NCBI GenBank assembly: GCA_014859375.1
Contig: JACUUH010000002.1
Location: 1 to 64,000 of the forward strand
Direction: 5' to 3'
DNA: 64,000 nucleotides
Source of the DNA: Gammaproteobacteria bacterium
GTDB taxonomy: Bacteria; Pseudomonadota; Gammaproteobacteria; Nitrosococcales; Methylophagaceae
The translations under genes and the position numbers were made by a program. Shown piece after piece: positions 31,466-42,431 of this stretch. Below the pieces are notes generated by a model. That model was not told the DNA's origin. It was given only the letters and a program-made list of their open reading frames with translations, and did no database searches. How positions within the stretch are numbered: position 1 is the stretch's first letter; each line of letters begins with the position of its first letter.

Positions 31466-32463
31466 GCTGCCAAGGTATCCTGTTGTTGCAGTTGAGCAAA
31501 AAAGTGTTCGGTAAACTCGAGTTGTTGCTGCGCTGTGTCCAAGGTGTTGATGTGTTGACGAAATGGATTGCCATTTCGTAAGCCTTTACTGTACCAGGCA
31601 ATATGTTTTCTCGCCATTCGGACACCCGTGTATTCACCATAGAACGCATACAATGTAGCGAGATGTTCAAGCAATGTCTGTCTTACTTCATTCAAACAAG
31701 GTGCTGCTAAAAATTGGTTATAGTCCAGATAATGTTGAATTTGTTTGAAAATCCAAGGGTTTCCTTGTGCAGCTCTACCGATCATGATGCCATCAGCATG
31801 GGTGTAGTCAAGGATCTGTTTCGCTTTTTCAGGTGTTGTGATATCGCCATTGGCTATGACAGGTATGGCTATGGCAGCTTTAATTTCAGCAATTGTGTCA
31901 AACTCGGCCTCGCCTTTATAAGCACAGGCACGTGTGCGTCCATGAACTGCAAGTGCTTGAATGCCAGTGCTTTCAGCTATTCGGGCAATGTTTACACCAT
32001 TGCGATGTTGCGGATCCCAACCAGTACGAATTTTTAAGGTGACGGGCACATCAACGGCTTTAACTACGGACTCTAGAATTTGAGCTACCAGTTTTTCATG
32101 TTGCAATAAGGCCGACCCCGCCATCACATTACAAACTTTTTTAGCCGGGCAACCCATATTGATATCGATAATGTGAGCGCCTTGCTCGACATTATGTTGG
32201 GCAGCTTCAGCCATCATATAGGGATCCGTCCCGGCAATTTGCACACTGCGCGGTTCAGGTTCACCATCATGATTAGCACGAAGTAATGATTTTTTACTTG
32301 CCCACAACATTTTATTTGCAGTGATCATTTCAGATACTGCCATACCGGCACCTAAGCGGCGACATAATTGGCGAAACGGGCGATCTGTCACACCTGCCAT
32401 AGGTGCTAAAAATAAATTATTTGGCAGTTGATAAGACCCAATTTTAAACACAGATTTAGTCAT
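31462..32463 (-). CDS. dusB: tRNA-dihydrouridine synthase B
   Basis: 333 residues; a flavin enzyme that reduces uridine to dihydrouridine in tRNA. The signatures LAPMAGVTDRPFR, NMGCPAKKVCNVMAGSALL (catalytic Cys in that block) and IMIGRAAQGNPWIF are present. Overlaps fis by 4 bases and prmA by 8. Confidence 0.97.
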   Translation of the reverse strand: MTKSVFKIGSYQLPNNLFLAPMAGVTDRPFRQLCRRLGAGMAVSEMITANKMLWASKKSLLRANHDGEPEPRSVQIAGTDPYMMAEAAQHNVEQGAHIIDINMGCPAKKVCNVMAGSALLQHEKLVAQILESVVKAVDVPVTLKIRTGWDPQHRNGVNIARIAESTGIQALAVHGRTRACAYKGEAEFDTIAEIKAAIAIPVIANGDITTPEKAKQILDYTHADGIMIGRAAQGNPWIFKQIQHYLDYNQFLAAPCLNEVRQTLLEHLATLYAFYGEYTGVRMARKHIAWYSKGLRNGNPFRQHINTLDTAQQQLEFTEHFFAQLQQQDTLAA

Positions 32464-33331
32464 GTTTCAGACCTGTTAATCGGATCCATTCTTCTTTTTG
32501 TACAGGTGGATTCATATCAAACCAAGCTTGGTAACGTTGGCTGACCATATCTGCTTGTGTATCTAAAATGCCGGACAAGACTATCGGTGCGCCGGTTTTG
32601 GTTAGTGCCGCTAAACGCGGTGCTAAAGACTGTAATGGTCCTGCCAAGATATTGGCAAGTAATAGGTCGCAAGCTAGATCGGGGCATTCATCGGGAAAAT
32701 AGGTGTCGATTTCTACACCATTACGTGCTGCATTAGCTTGTGTTGCTTCCAAAGCTTGTGGATCGGTATCGACGCCAATTACTTTGTTGGCACCAAGCAA
32801 TGCTGCTGCGATCGCTAAAATGCCACTACCACAGCCATAATCAATAACATATTTGTCTGTGACATCAGCTTGATCGAGCCAGTTAAGACATAATGCAGTT
32901 GTAGGGTGTGTGCCGGTACCAAAGGCCAGACCGGGATCTAACATGATATTGATGGCATGTTTGTCAGGTGGCGTTTGCCAGCTTGGACAAATCCACAAAC
33001 GATCACCAAAATTAATAGGATGGTAATTATCCATCCATTCTCTTACCCAATCTTTATCTTCAACGGCTTCAACACGATAGCGTGGTAACGCAGTGGGCGC
33101 CATTAAGCCAGTTAATAATGTAATAACTGAGTCAGGATCGGTTTCGGCATCAAACAAAGCGACGACATCAGTCGATGACCATAAAGGTGTTGTGCCTAGC
33201 TCTGGTTCGTAGATGGGTTGATCTTGATTATCTTGAAATGTGATCGCATCAGCACCGCACTCTGACAGCATATCTGATAGGTGATCAGCAGCGTCAGGCG
33301 TACTGTTGAATATAAATTGAATCCAGGCCAT
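32456..33331 (-). CDS. prmA: Ribosomal protein L11 methyltransferase
   Basis: 291 residues; methylates L11 using S-adenosylmethionine. The SAM-binding motif DYGCGSGILAIAAA, the preceding GTGTHPTTALCL and the NILAGPL motif are in place. It lies between dusB and accC, the common gammaproteobacterial order. Confidence 0.97.
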   Translation of the reverse strand: MAWIQFIFNSTPDAADHLSDMLSECGADAITFQDNQDQPIYEPELGTTPLWSSTDVVALFDAETDPDSVITLLTGLMAPTALPRYRVEAVEDKDWVREWMDNYHPINFGDRLWICPSWQTPPDKHAINIMLDPGLAFGTGTHPTTALCLNWLDQADVTDKYVIDYGCGSGILAIAAALLGANKVIGVDTDPQALEATQANAARNGVEIDTYFPDECPDLACDLLLANILAGPLQSLAPRLAALTKTGAPIVLSGILDTQADMVSQRYQAWFDMNPPVQKEEWIRLTGLKHD

Positions 33332-33339
33332 GGTGAAAG

Positions 33340-34680
33340 TTATAGCCCCAGTTTCTTTTCAAGATAGTGGATATTAGTGCCACCCTCTTGGAAGTGGGTA
33401 TCATCCATAATACTTTGTTGAAGGGCGACATTGGTTTTGATGCCTTCAATGCCAATTTCATGCAATGCCGTTTTCATTCGCGCGATAGCTGATTCACGCG
33501 TTGTGCCATAAACAATCAATTTACCGATCAATGAATCATAGTTAGGTGGCACACGATAGCCACTATAAATATGTGAATCCATACGGATGCCGGCACCGCC
33601 TGGAGCATGGTAATGCGTGACTAAACCGGGACTAGGCATAAATGTTTTAGCATCTTCAGCATTAATACGACACTCAATAGCATGACCACGAATAACAATA
33701 TCATCTTGAGTTAACGATAAGGGTAATCCCGAGGCAACACGAATTTGTTCAGCGACTAAGTCAGTATCAGTCACCTGCTCGGTAACAGGGTGTTCTACTT
33801 GAATACGAGTATTCATTTCAATGAAATAGAATTCACCATCTTGGTATAAAAATTCAAACGTACCTGCACCACGGTAGCCAATACGAACACAGGCATCGGC
33901 ACAGATTTTACCCATACGAGCGCGTAATTCAGGTGTGATGCCAAGCGCTGGCGCTTCTTCTAATACTTTTTGATGGCGACGTTGCATTGAGCAATCACGT
34001 TCACCTAAATGTATGGCATTGCCGTGTTGATCGGCTAATACCTGAAATTCAATGTGACGTGGATTTTCAAGGAATTTTTCCATGTAAACCATATCATTAG
34101 CAAAGGCTGCTTTTGCTTCGGCACGCGTCATCGCAATGGCATTTAGCAGATGCGCTTCACTGTGTACTTCACGCATACCACGACCGCCGCCGCCGCCAGA
34201 TGCTTTAATAATAATGGGATAACCAATGTCATGAGCCAGACGAATATTAGTTGCATCATCATCGCCAAGTGGACCATCGGAACCTGGCACACAAGGCACA
34301 CCAGCTGCTTTCATGGCGGCAATGGCTGACACTTTATCGCCCATCAAGCGAATGGTTTCTGCTTTGGGTCCGATAAAGATAAAACCGCTGTTTTCGACAC
34401 GTTCAGCAAAATCAGCATTTTCTGATAAAAAACCATAGCCAGGATGGATGGCAGAAGCATCGGTAATTTCAGCAGCACTAATAATTGCCGGTACGTTCAA
34501 ATAACTATCAGTGGAAGCAGCAGGACCGATACATACGGTTTCATCTGCGAGTAAAACGTGTTTTAAATCACGATCTACATCAGAGTGAACCGCGACGGTT
34601 TTAATGCCAAGCTCTTTACAAGCACGAAGGATACGAAGTGCAATTTCACCGCGGTTAGCAATGACTATTTTTTCAATCAT
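33340..34680 (-). CDS. accC: Biotin carboxylase subunit of acetyl-CoA carboxylase
   Basis: 446 residues; ATP-grasp enzyme that carboxylates biotin on AccB, the first step of fatty-acid synthesis. The N-terminal [14 protein letters not shown], the glycine-rich ATP loop GGGGRGMR and [14 protein letters not shown] are intact. It follows accB by 56 bases in one operon. Confidence 0.98.
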   Translation of the reverse strand: MIEKIVIANRGEIALRILRACKELGIKTVAVHSDVDRDLKHVLLADETVCIGPAASTDSYLNVPAIISAAEITDASAIHPGYGFLSENADFAERVENSGFIFIGPKAETIRLMGDKVSAIAAMKAAGVPCVPGSDGPLGDDDATNIRLAHDIGYPIIIKASGGGGGRGMREVHSEAHLLNAIAMTRAEAKAAFANDMVYMEKFLENPRHIEFQVLADQHGNAIHLGERDCSMQRRHQKVLEEAPALGITPELRARMGKICADACVRIGYRGAGTFEFLYQDGEFYFIEMNTRIQVEHPVTEQVTDTDLVAEQIRVASGLPLSLTQDDIVIRGHAIECRINAEDAKTFMPSPGLVTHYHAPGGAGIRMDSHIYSGYRVPPNYDSLIGKLIVYGTTRESAIARMKTALHEIGIEGIKTNVALQQSIMDDTHFQEGGTNIHYLEKKLGL

Positions 34681-34736
34681 GATATGTGTAATCCGTTGTT
34701 TGGGGCTTTTGAATCATCGAGCGTGCTAATTGGTTA

Positions 34737-35189
34737 TTATTCGATTATCACTAAAGGTTCGTCATATTCAACGGGTTGACCATTTTCAACCAGAATCGCT
34801 TTTACGACACCACTACGATCGGCTTCAATCTGATTAAACATTTTCATTGCTTCAATGATGCAAATAACATCACCGGCAGTAACGGTTTGACCAACTTCGA
34901 TAAATGAAGGCGCTTCAGGCGAAGATGAACGATAGAAGGTTCCCACCATTGGCGATTTTACGGCATTTGCAGTATTGGGAGCAGCTGGCGCTGGTGCTTC
35001 AACAACTAGTGCCGCTGTTGCAGGATCACTAACTGGTGCTGGAGCGGCAGCAGGTGCATGCATCATCACTGGGGCAGTAGAACTGGCACGACTGATGCGA
35101 ACAGATTCTTCACCTTCGTGAATTTCGATTTCTACAACATCTGATTCTTGAATAAGATCGATCAGCTTTTTTATTTTACGAATATCCAT
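34737..35189 (-). CDS. accB: Biotin carboxyl carrier protein
   Basis: 150 residues: an N-terminal helical region, an Ala/Pro-rich flexible linker (about 40-75) and the biotinyl domain with the biotinylation motif EAMKMF, whose lysine takes the biotin. Carries CO2 between AccC and AccAD. Lies 15 bases after aroQ. Confidence 0.98.
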   Translation of the reverse strand: MDIRKIKKLIDLIQESDVVEIEIHEGEESVRISRASSTAPVMMHAPAAAPAPVSDPATAALVVEAPAPAAPNTANAVKSPMVGTFYRSSSPEAPSFIEVGQTVTAGDVICIIEAMKMFNQIEADRSGVVKAILVENGQPVEYDEPLVIIE

Positions 35190-35204
35190 GAGATAGCCTT
35201 TGTA

Positions 35205-35648
35205 TTATTTATTTTTATTAATATGTGAGATGGCTGCTTGTAGAGCAAGCTCATAACCTTGTGCACCCAAACCACAGATAACGCCGACAGCGATATCAGA
35301 TAAGTATGAATGATGACGAAATGGTTCGCGTGCATGCACATTTGAAAGATGCACTTCGATAAATGGAATTTCAACAGCGGATAAAGCATCACGTAGTGCG
35401 ACACTTGTATGTGTAAATGCGGCCGGATTGATGATGATAAAATTTGTGTTGTTACGAGCGTTGTGAATACTATTGATCAGCTCGTGTTCAGCGTTGGATT
35501 GGACGCTTTCCAGCTCAACATTTTGGGTCTTTGCCTGTTGGTGCAATCGTTGTGCAATTGTGGCCAAAGTATCTGAACCGTAATGCTCTGGCTCTCTGCT
35601 ACCTAAAAGATTTAAGTTGGGGCCGTGCAGCACTAAAATTTTTGCCAT
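35205..35648 (-). CDS. aroQ: Type II 3-dehydroquinate dehydratase
   Basis: 147 residues from the ATG at 35648; a longer in-frame form starting at 35696 adds 16 atypical residues. The start [20 protein letters not shown] is characteristic, with the catalytic Tyr in EHYGSDTL and His in EVHLSN. Third step of the shikimate pathway. aroQ-accB-accC is a widespread operon. Confidence 0.97.
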   Translation of the reverse strand: MAKILVLHGPNLNLLGSREPEHYGSDTLATIAQRLHQQAKTQNVELESVQSNAEHELINSIHNARNNTNFIIINPAAFTHTSVALRDALSAVEIPFIEVHLSNVHAREPFRHHSYLSDIAVGVICGLGAQGYELALQAAISHINKNK

Positions 35649-35778
35649 TGGAATGATTGCGCCTAAATCAACATTTATATCATGTGAATTTTGCACGAGT
35701 GGTTAATTATTGTCCAGTTTTTTAACAGAAAATGCGGTTTTTTGAAGCTAAATTCGTCGAACTGGGTAGTTCTGAATA

Positions 35779-37614
35779 TTATGGTGCTGACGGTGGAAGA
35801 TTGGCAATGTGATTGATCAGTTCACCAGCACTGACAAGTCCGATAAGGCGATGGTGTCGATATTCATGCCCATTGCTATCAAAAAACAATAGAGTAGGCG
35901 GGCCAAATAAACCAAAATGTTTAAGTAGTGCTTTGTGGTTATTGTTATTCTCGGTCATATCAACTTGTAATGCGCTTATGTTTGACAGCGCATCAACAAC
36001 CAGTGGATCGTTGAAGGTGGTGACTTCCATACGTTTGCATTCAACACACCAGTCGGCATAGAGATCGAGCATTGATACGGTTTGAATGTTGCTTAGTGCG
36101 TGATCTAATTCTGCTAAATCAGAAACCCGCTTAAATTGAATGCCTGATGGTGCTCTATCAGCATTTGCAGATTTTAATGTAAACGTGTCAAGCGGTTGCC
36201 AAACATTATGACTACCACTGGCTGCACCGATAATCAGTAGTGAGCCATAAATTAATAAAATGATGCCAGTACTTTTCCAGCATTTTTCCCAGCCACTTGA
36301 ATCAACATGAAGGCTGTTAAGTGCGCCCAGGAAAATAGCAACGCCAATGATAAGCGAGCCCCACAGCAGCATAATGATCCACGCTGGCAAAATGCGTTCT
36401 AACATCCAGACTGCCAAAGCCAGCATCAATACACCAAATATGGTTTTTATCGTGATCATCCAGTCACCTGCTTTTGGTAATAAACTGCCAGCGGATGTAC
36501 CTATAATCAATAATGGCAAGCCCATACCCATACTTAGGGCGAACAATGCCATTCCTCCCAAAACAGGATCGCCTTGTTGACCAATAAAAATAAGTGCACC
36601 AGCTAATGGTGGTGCCAAACAAGGGCCAACAATCAAGCCCGATAATAAACCCATGGTTGCAGCCCCAATCACATGACCACCTTGTTGTTGATGACTGATG
36701 CGATGAAGTCGATGTTGTAAGGCATGAGGTAACTGCAGTTCAAATAAACCGAACATGGATAAGGCTAAAATGACAAATAGGCCACTGAAACTGCCGATGA
36801 TCCACGGGTTTTGAAACATGGCCTGTAAGTTTTCACCGACTAAGCCTGTTACGACTCCGGCTGCGGTATAGGTGACTGACATGGCAAGGACATAACTTAG
36901 CGATAATATAAAAGCACGATGGGTGGTGATGCGTTCACCTTCACCAACAATTATGCTTGATAAGATCGGGATCATTGGAAACACACAGGGAGTGAATGCG
37001 AGCAGCAAACCTAAGCCTAAAAAGCCAAATAAGATTTTGGCTAAGCTATCTTCTGACAGGCTTTTAGCAATGCGATCCTGTTGTGAAAATGGGTTGGCAA
37101 CATCACTTTTGCTTACTGTATTGACAGCGTTAGTTTCGTCAGAAGTAATCGTTGGCAATAGTAATTCGATGGTTGATTGAGTGGGTGGATAACAGATATG
37201 GAATGTTTCTGAACAGCCTTGGTAATGGGCTATAAGCGTGATTGAGCGGCTACCAGGGTTATCACGTTTTAGTGGCAGTGTTAGCGATGTGTCATGGGTA
37301 TAAACTTCGCTCAGCCCGAAGATTTCATCCACCTTGTTTTCACCAACGGGCAATGATATTGGCAGCAAAGAAACGCCATCACTATCAGCAAGTTCGAAAC
37401 GAATTTTATCTTTATATAAATAATTACCCTGTGCAATTTGCCATTGTGCTGTTAGTGATGTTTCATCTTTAATAATTGCAGAAAATTGGAAGGCTTGTTC
37501 AACCGGCAGCGGCGTGTCGTAATCATTAGTTAAACCGAGGCTATCGAGCAAACCTGGTCGCGATTGGGCTGTCATTGAGACAAGCAGAAGCATTAAAAAT
37601 AAAAATTTTTTCAT
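35779..37614 (-). CDS. dsbD: Thiol:disulfide interchange protein DsbD
   Basis: 611 residues: signal peptide (about 1-18), periplasmic alpha domain with the cysteine pair in GCSETFHICYPP, eight-helix membrane beta domain (CVFPMIPI and GPCLAPPLAG carry its cysteines) and a C-terminal thioredoxin-like gamma domain with WCVECK. It moves electrons from cytoplasmic thioredoxin to periplasmic DsbC, DsbG and cytochrome c maturation proteins. Divergent from pit. Confidence 0.97.
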   Translation of the reverse strand: MKKFLFLMLLLVSMTAQSRPGLLDSLGLTNDYDTPLPVEQAFQFSAIIKDETSLTAQWQIAQGNYLYKDKIRFELADSDGVSLLPISLPVGENKVDEIFGLSEVYTHDTSLTLPLKRDNPGSRSITLIAHYQGCSETFHICYPPTQSTIELLLPTITSDETNAVNTVSKSDVANPFSQQDRIAKSLSEDSLAKILFGFLGLGLLLAFTPCVFPMIPILSSIIVGEGERITTHRAFILSLSYVLAMSVTYTAAGVVTGLVGENLQAMFQNPWIIGSFSGLFVILALSMFGLFELQLPHALQHRLHRISHQQQGGHVIGAATMGLLSGLIVGPCLAPPLAGALIFIGQQGDPVLGGMALFALSMGMGLPLLIIGTSAGSLLPKAGDWMITIKTIFGVLMLALAVWMLERILPAWIIMLLWGSLIIGVAIFLGALNSLHVDSSGWEKCWKSTGIILLIYGSLLIIGAASGSHNVWQPLDTFTLKSANADRAPSGIQFKRVSDLAELDHALSNIQTVSMLDLYADWCVECKRMEVTTFNDPLVVDALSNISALQVDMTENNNNHKALLKHFGLFGPPTLLFFDSNGHEYRHHRLIGLVSAGELINHIANLPPSAP

Positions 37615-37708
37615 CGGTCACATAGCATCTGTCGTTAAGTGATAAGTAGACAATAGTAACAACTGATAGTTACAGCCGATAGTTTAAAAAGCGAATTAGT
37701 TAGTCAAT

Positions 37709-37726
37709 ATGTTACAAAATTGACAT
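37709..37726 (+). promoter_or_regulatory. Pho box before pit
   Basis: ATGTTAC-AAAA-TTGACAT fits the PhoB site plan of two CTGTCAT-like heptads with a 4-base spacer. It lies 36 bases before the pit start, inside the dsbD-pit gap. The -10 is weak. Confidence 0.6.
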
Positions 37727-37761
37727 AATTAGCCGACTTTTGAAACACAGGTTGATTTCTG

Positions 37762-39411
37762 GTGGAAATAAATACAATACATGAATTAGAAAAGCAGGCG
37801 CTAAAGCGTAGCAAAAATGATTTGGCGCGTATCGGCTTTGCACTGTTTTTTTTGGTAGGGGTCCTTGCTTATAGTTTTGCAACGAGTGGTTCTGTTCCTA
37901 ATAGTGTGTTTCTAGCTATTGCTGCCGTTTTTGGTGGTTATATGGCGATGAATATTGGTGCTAATGATGTCGCCAATAATGTTGGGCCTGCTGTCGGCTC
38001 AAAAGCCCTAACAATGGGTGGTGCGATCGTGATCGCGATGATATTTGAAGCTGGCGGTGCTTTTATTGCTGGTGGTGATGTCGTATCAACTATTAAAAAA
38101 GGCATCATTGATATTAATGGCTTTGGCAGCGATACCGATAGTTTCTTGTGGGCTATGATGGCGGCATTATTGGCAGCGGCACTATGGCTAAACGTTGCTA
38201 CCATGGCGAAAGCACCGGTTTCAACAACCCATTCTATTGTTGGTGGTGTGATGGGAGCCGGTATTGCCGCAGCAGGGTTTGGTATTGTCAATTGGTTCAC
38301 TATGGGACAAATAGTTGCTTCTTGGGTTATCTCTCCAGTTATCGGTGGAATTATTGCTGCGATATTCTTATTTGCCATAAAAAAAACCATCGTATTTCAA
38401 GAGGACAAAATTTCTGCTTCATATCGGTGGGTGCCGTTGTATGTTGCGATTATGGCGTGGGCATTTGTCACCTATTTAATATTAAAAGGGTTGAAATCGA
38501 TTTGGCCACACATAATTACTGGCATTAATGATTTCACTTTTTTGACGTTTGAAGTCACTAACAAACCTTCTTTCACAACAGCGGCAATATTAGGTCTTAT
38601 TGTGGGTGTGGCGGTGTTCTTTTTGCTAAAACAAACGCTTAAATCCAAGTTGGCTACCCTAGATAATTCGCGTGCGGGTGTTAATTTATTATTTACGATT
38701 CCATTGATTTTTGCTGCGGCATTATTGAGTTTTGCTCATGGTGCCAATGATGTTGCGAATGCGATTGGACCATTGGCAGCGATTAATGATGCAGTAATGA
38801 CCGGCGGTATTTCTGTCAAAGCCGGTATTCCTTTCTGGGTAATGGGTGTTGGCGCTTTTGGTATTGCTATTGGTTTGGCTTTGTATGGACCACGTCTCAT
38901 TAGAACCGTCGGTAGCGAAATCACGGAATTGGATCAAATGCGCGCATTTTCAGTGGCAATGGCTGCTGCTGTAACAGTGATTATTGCCAGCCAATTGGGT
39001 TTACCCGTTAGTTCGACCCATATCGCCATTGGCGGTGTCTTTGGTGTCGGTTTTTTGAGAGAGTGGTTGGATACTTCTGCATCAATTGAACATGAAATAG
39101 AACAAGATTTGGCAGAACTTGAAAATGAGAAAAAACGCCGTCATGCCTTGCGTCGAGAGCTTAATGATTTACGTAAAAAACAAGATAAATCTGTCGAAGA
39201 TTATCAGCGTATAACCGCGCTTTATCGACTTATAGATGAAGAAGATGATGCGATTAAATATGTTAAAAAGGAACTGAAGAAAGATCAGAAAACCTTATAT
39301 GTGAAACGCGATGCGATTAAGAAAATCATTACAGCGTGGCTGATCACTGTTCCAGCTGCCGCTGTTTTAGCGGCATCCATCTTTTATATGATTAAAGGCA
39401 TCATGGCTTAA
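37762..39411 (+). CDS. pit: PiT-family inorganic phosphate transporter
   Basis: 549 residues with about ten membrane helices and the duplicated family signature (GANDVANNVGPAVGSKAL and HGANDVANAIGPLAA). PiT proteins carry metal-phosphate by proton or sodium symport. A charged coiled-coil stretch (about 445-515) before the last helix is longer than in E. coli PitA. The only reasonable start is GTG at 37762, since the next Met lies inside the conserved core. A Pho box lies upstream, so unlike E. coli pitA it may be induced by phosphate hunger. Confidence 0.9.
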   Translation: MEINTIHELEKQALKRSKNDLARIGFALFFLVGVLAYSFATSGSVPNSVFLAIAAVFGGYMAMNIGANDVANNVGPAVGSKALTMGGAIVIAMIFEAGGAFIAGGDVVSTIKKGIIDINGFGSDTDSFLWAMMAALLAAALWLNVATMAKAPVSTTHSIVGGVMGAGIAAAGFGIVNWFTMGQIVASWVISPVIGGIIAAIFLFAIKKTIVFQEDKISASYRWVPLYVAIMAWAFVTYLILKGLKSIWPHIITGINDFTFLTFEVTNKPSFTTAAILGLIVGVAVFFLLKQTLKSKLATLDNSRAGVNLLFTIPLIFAAALLSFAHGANDVANAIGPLAAINDAVMTGGISVKAGIPFWVMGVGAFGIAIGLALYGPRLIRTVGSEITELDQMRAFSVAMAAAVTVIIASQLGLPVSSTHIAIGGVFGVGFLREWLDTSASIEHEIEQDLAELENEKKRRHALRRELNDLRKKQDKSVEDYQRITALYRLIDEEDDAIKYVKKELKKDQKTLYVKRDAIKKIITAWLITVPAAAVLAASIFYMIKGIMA

Positions 39412-39506
39412 AGCTGATAAGATTATTTGGTTTGTTTTAGACCACGTGCTGATAGTCAATCATCGTGGTAGACTCGCCTTCACTAACCACGTTGAAACTA
39501 TCTGTT

Positions 39507-41639
39507 ATGAATGCTCGGATGAACACGGCTCATGAGCTTCTAAAATCGGTTTTTGGCTATGATCAGTTTCGACATGATCAGCAGGCGATTATTCAACAAA
39601 TAGTCGAGGGCAATGATGCTCTGGTTTTAATGCCGACGGGTGGTGGTAAATCACTGTGTTATCAAATCCCAGCATTAGTTCGTGATGGTACGGCCATCAT
39701 CGTCTCGCCATTAATTGCCTTAATGCAAGATCAGGTTGATGCTTTGCTACAACTTGGCATCAAAGCCGCTTTTTTAAATTCAAGCTTGACGGTTAGTGAC
39801 ACGCAAGCGGTGCAAACCAAACTGCTTAATAACGAACTTGATTTGTTATACATTGCCCCAGAACGGCTATTATCTTATGCAACCTTAGCATTATTAGAAC
39901 AGTGCCAAATAGCACTATTTGCTATTGATGAGGCACATTGTGTTTCACAGTGGGGCCATGATTTTCGGCCAGAATATCAAAAACTCTCGGTCTTGCATCA
40001 ACGGTTTCCGAATGTACCACGGCTTGCATTAACAGCAACGGCCGACAGGCGAACACGTGATGAAATTGTCACGCAACTAGAGCTACAGCAAGCGCAACAT
40101 TTTATTACCAGTTTTGATCGGCCCAATATTCACTATGCCATCTCGGAAGGTAATAATCCGAAACAGCGCTTATGGTCTTTTTTACAAGCTAATCATCCAC
40201 ATGATGCTGGTATTGTCTATTGTTTGTCGCGAAATAAAGTCGATGACATTGCCCAGTGGTTAAATGAGCAAGGTCGAGTTGCTCTGCCATATCATGCTGG
40301 TTTGGGCCAACAAATACGTCAGCAACACCAGCAACGGTTTTTACGCGAAGACGGTGTCATTATGGTCGCAACCATTGCCTTTGGAATGGGTATTGATAAA
40401 CCTGATGTGCGCTTTGTTGCACACTTAAATTTGCCTAAAAGTGTTGAGGCTTATTATCAAGAAACGGGTCGAGCAGGGCGCGATGGCATGCCAGCCAATG
40501 CGTGGATGGCCTATGGGCTACAAGATATGATTACATTGAGGCAGTTCACTCAAAACTCCAACGCAGATCAGATACATAAACAGGTTGAACACCATAAACT
40601 CGAGTCTATGCTGGGTTTATGTGAGCTTATTAGCTGCAGACGTCAAACCCTATTATCCTATTTTGATGAACACGACACCCAGCCCTGTGGCAATTGTGAT
40701 AATTGTTTGTCACCGCCACAGCAATGGGATGGTACTGAAGCCGCACAAAAAGCATTGTCGTGTATTTTCCGAACAGGTCAGCAGTTTGGGGTTAATTATT
40801 TAATTGATGTGTTGCAGGGTAAAACCGATCAACGCATTGTTCGAAATGGTCATGATCAGATCACGACCTTTGGTATAGGTAAAGAGCTGTCGGTGACACA
40901 CTGGCGTAGTCTATTTCGACAATTAATTGCCCTGGCCTATATCGATATTGATATGTCACGTCATGGCGCATTATGTTTGACTGAGAAATGTCGTCCACTA
41001 TTACGAGGTGAGCAAACAATCGCACTAAGAATGCCGGTAGCACCAGAATCATCTAAGTCGGCTAAACAGCGATCAGGAAAAATTGCGGTGAAACCCCAAG
41101 ATATGGCGTTATGGGAGGCATTACGCAGTTTACGCAAAACATTGGCTGATGAGATGGATGTTCCCGCCTATGTCATTTTTAGTGATGATAGCTTGCATGA
41201 CATGCTCAAAAAACGACCAACCACATTGGCTGACTTTGCCAAGGTGTCAGGTGTTGGCCAGCTAAAACAAACTCGCTATGGGCAATATTTTATTGATCAA
41301 ATAAAGCGTTATCCTCAGTCTGAATTACTTAATAATCGTTTAAGCGACACCGTTAATGAGACCTTAATACTCTATCAACAACAGCTATCAATAGACGATA
41401 TTGCACAACAACGCGATGTTAAAACCACGACCATTTATACGCATTTGGCTCAGGCTATTGAGGTTGGTTTGCTTGATGTTAGAGAGGTGATTGATATTGA
41501 CGATAGCGTGTATGCCGAAGTTGTTTTTTTGATTGAGTCAATGCAAGATGACAGCAAAGGCAGATTAAAACCAATATATGACGAGCTGGATGGGCAGTTG
41601 GATTATGGCATTTTAAAATGTATCCAAGCGGCTCTGTGA
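39507..41639 (+). CDS. recQ: ATP-dependent DNA helicase RecQ
   Basis: About 710 residues from the ATG at 39507 (39519 and a GTG at 39465 are alternatives). Helicase motifs are complete: [27 protein letters not shown], the aromatic-rich loop, [10 protein letters not shown]; then the zinc-binding cysteines ([15 protein letters not shown]), winged helix and HRDC domain. It unwinds DNA at stalled forks and in RecF-pathway repair. Confidence 0.95.
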   Translation: MNARMNTAHELLKSVFGYDQFRHDQQAIIQQIVEGNDALVLMPTGGGKSLCYQIPALVRDGTAIIVSPLIALMQDQVDALLQLGIKAAFLNSSLTVSDTQAVQTKLLNNELDLLYIAPERLLSYATLALLEQCQIALFAIDEAHCVSQWGHDFRPEYQKLSVLHQRFPNVPRLALTATADRRTRDEIVTQLELQQAQHFITSFDRPNIHYAISEGNNPKQRLWSFLQANHPHDAGIVYCLSRNKVDDIAQWLNEQGRVALPYHAGLGQQIRQQHQQRFLREDGVIMVATIAFGMGIDKPDVRFVAHLNLPKSVEAYYQETGRAGRDGMPANAWMAYGLQDMITLRQFTQNSNADQIHKQVEHHKLESMLGLCELISCRRQTLLSYFDEHDTQPCGNCDNCLSPPQQWDGTEAAQKALSCIFRTGQQFGVNYLIDVLQGKTDQRIVRNGHDQITTFGIGKELSVTHWRSLFRQLIALAYIDIDMSRHGALCLTEKCRPLLRGEQTIALRMPVAPESSKSAKQRSGKIAVKPQDMALWEALRSLRKTLADEMDVPAYVIFSDDSLHDMLKKRPTTLADFAKVSGVGQLKQTRYGQYFIDQIKRYPQSELLNNRLSDTVNETLILYQQQLSIDDIAQQRDVKTTTIYTHLAQAIEVGLLDVREVIDIDDSVYAEVVFLIESMQDDSKGRLKPIYDELDGQLDYGILKCIQAAL

Positions 41640-41659
41640 GTCTATTGATATAGCATTAG

Positions 41660-41693
41660 CTGTTACAAAAATGTAACAATTAATCGGTATGAT
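41660..41693 (+). promoter_or_regulatory. Pho box and -10 of phoB
   Basis: CTGTTAC-AAAA-ATGTAAC (41660-41677) is a good PhoB site in 7-4-7 form; TATGAT (41688-41693) follows 10 bases later as a -10. PhoB would then activate its own gene, as in E. coli. Confidence 0.72.
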
Positions 41694-41720
41694 AAGCCAG
41701 TTAATCCTAAAGATCGGGAA

Positions 41721-42428
41721 GTGGAAACAGTGGCGACAACGATTTTAGTAGTAGAAGATGATGCAGCAATTAGAGATATGCTGTGTTTTTCATTGCGTCA
41801 TGCCGGCTTTGTGTATGAACCGGTAGCAGATGCTGAACAAGGTTTGCAGTGGCTGGGGCAATCGAAACCAGACTTGATTTTACTTGATTGGATGTTGCCC
41901 GGCATTGATGGGATAGAGTTTATTCGACGCTTACGTTCGAATGAATATATCGCTGATATTCCAGTCATCATGCTAACAGCCAAAGGCGAAAGTGACGATC
42001 TGGTTAAAGGTTTCAGTGTCGGTGCAGATGATTATGTTAACAAGCCATTTTCACCACCGGAGTTAATTGCCAGAATCAAAGCGTTATTAAGACGATGTAA
42101 ACCAGATGACTCAGCTAGTGCTAGTGGTCAGCAGTTATCATTTGCAGGTTTAGATCTCGATACTCAAAGCCATCGCGTGACTATTGATGGTAAACGCATT
42201 GATTTAGGTCCAACCGAGTTTCGTTTATTACACTTTTTTATGAAAACGCCAGAGAGAGCGTATAGCCGTGGTCAGGTGCTTGATCAGGTGTGGGGTGATA
42301 CGGTTTATATCGAAGAACGTACGGTCGATGTACATATTCGTCGATTACGTAAAGCGCTTGAACCTACAGGTCACGATAGGCTTGTGCAAACGGTACGTGG
42401 TGTTGGCTATCGATTTGCTGAAGATTAA
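41721..42428 (+). CDS. phoB: Phosphate response regulator PhoB
   Basis: Up to 235 residues from GTG 41721; a second GTG at 41730 gives the tighter family N-terminus (ATTILVVEDD). Receiver domain with phospho-acceptor Asp56 in LLDWMLPG and Lys in MLTAKG, then an OmpR/PhoB winged helix with VWGDTVYIEERTVDVHIRRL. It binds Pho boxes when phosphate is scarce. phoR follows at once. Confidence 0.95.
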   Translation: METVATTILVVEDDAAIRDMLCFSLRHAGFVYEPVADAEQGLQWLGQSKPDLILLDWMLPGIDGIEFIRRLRSNEYIADIPVIMLTAKGESDDLVKGFSVGADDYVNKPFSPPELIARIKALLRRCKPDDSASASGQQLSFAGLDLDTQSHRVTIDGKRIDLGPTEFRLLHFFMKTPERAYSRGQVLDQVWGDTVYIEERTVDVHIRRLRKALEPTGHDRLVQTVRGVGYRFAED

Positions 42429-42431
42429 TTG

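Noticed and set aside
39430-39480. Inverted repeat ACCACG/CGTGGT as terminator after pit
   Set aside because: The loop is long and there is no T-run after the stem.
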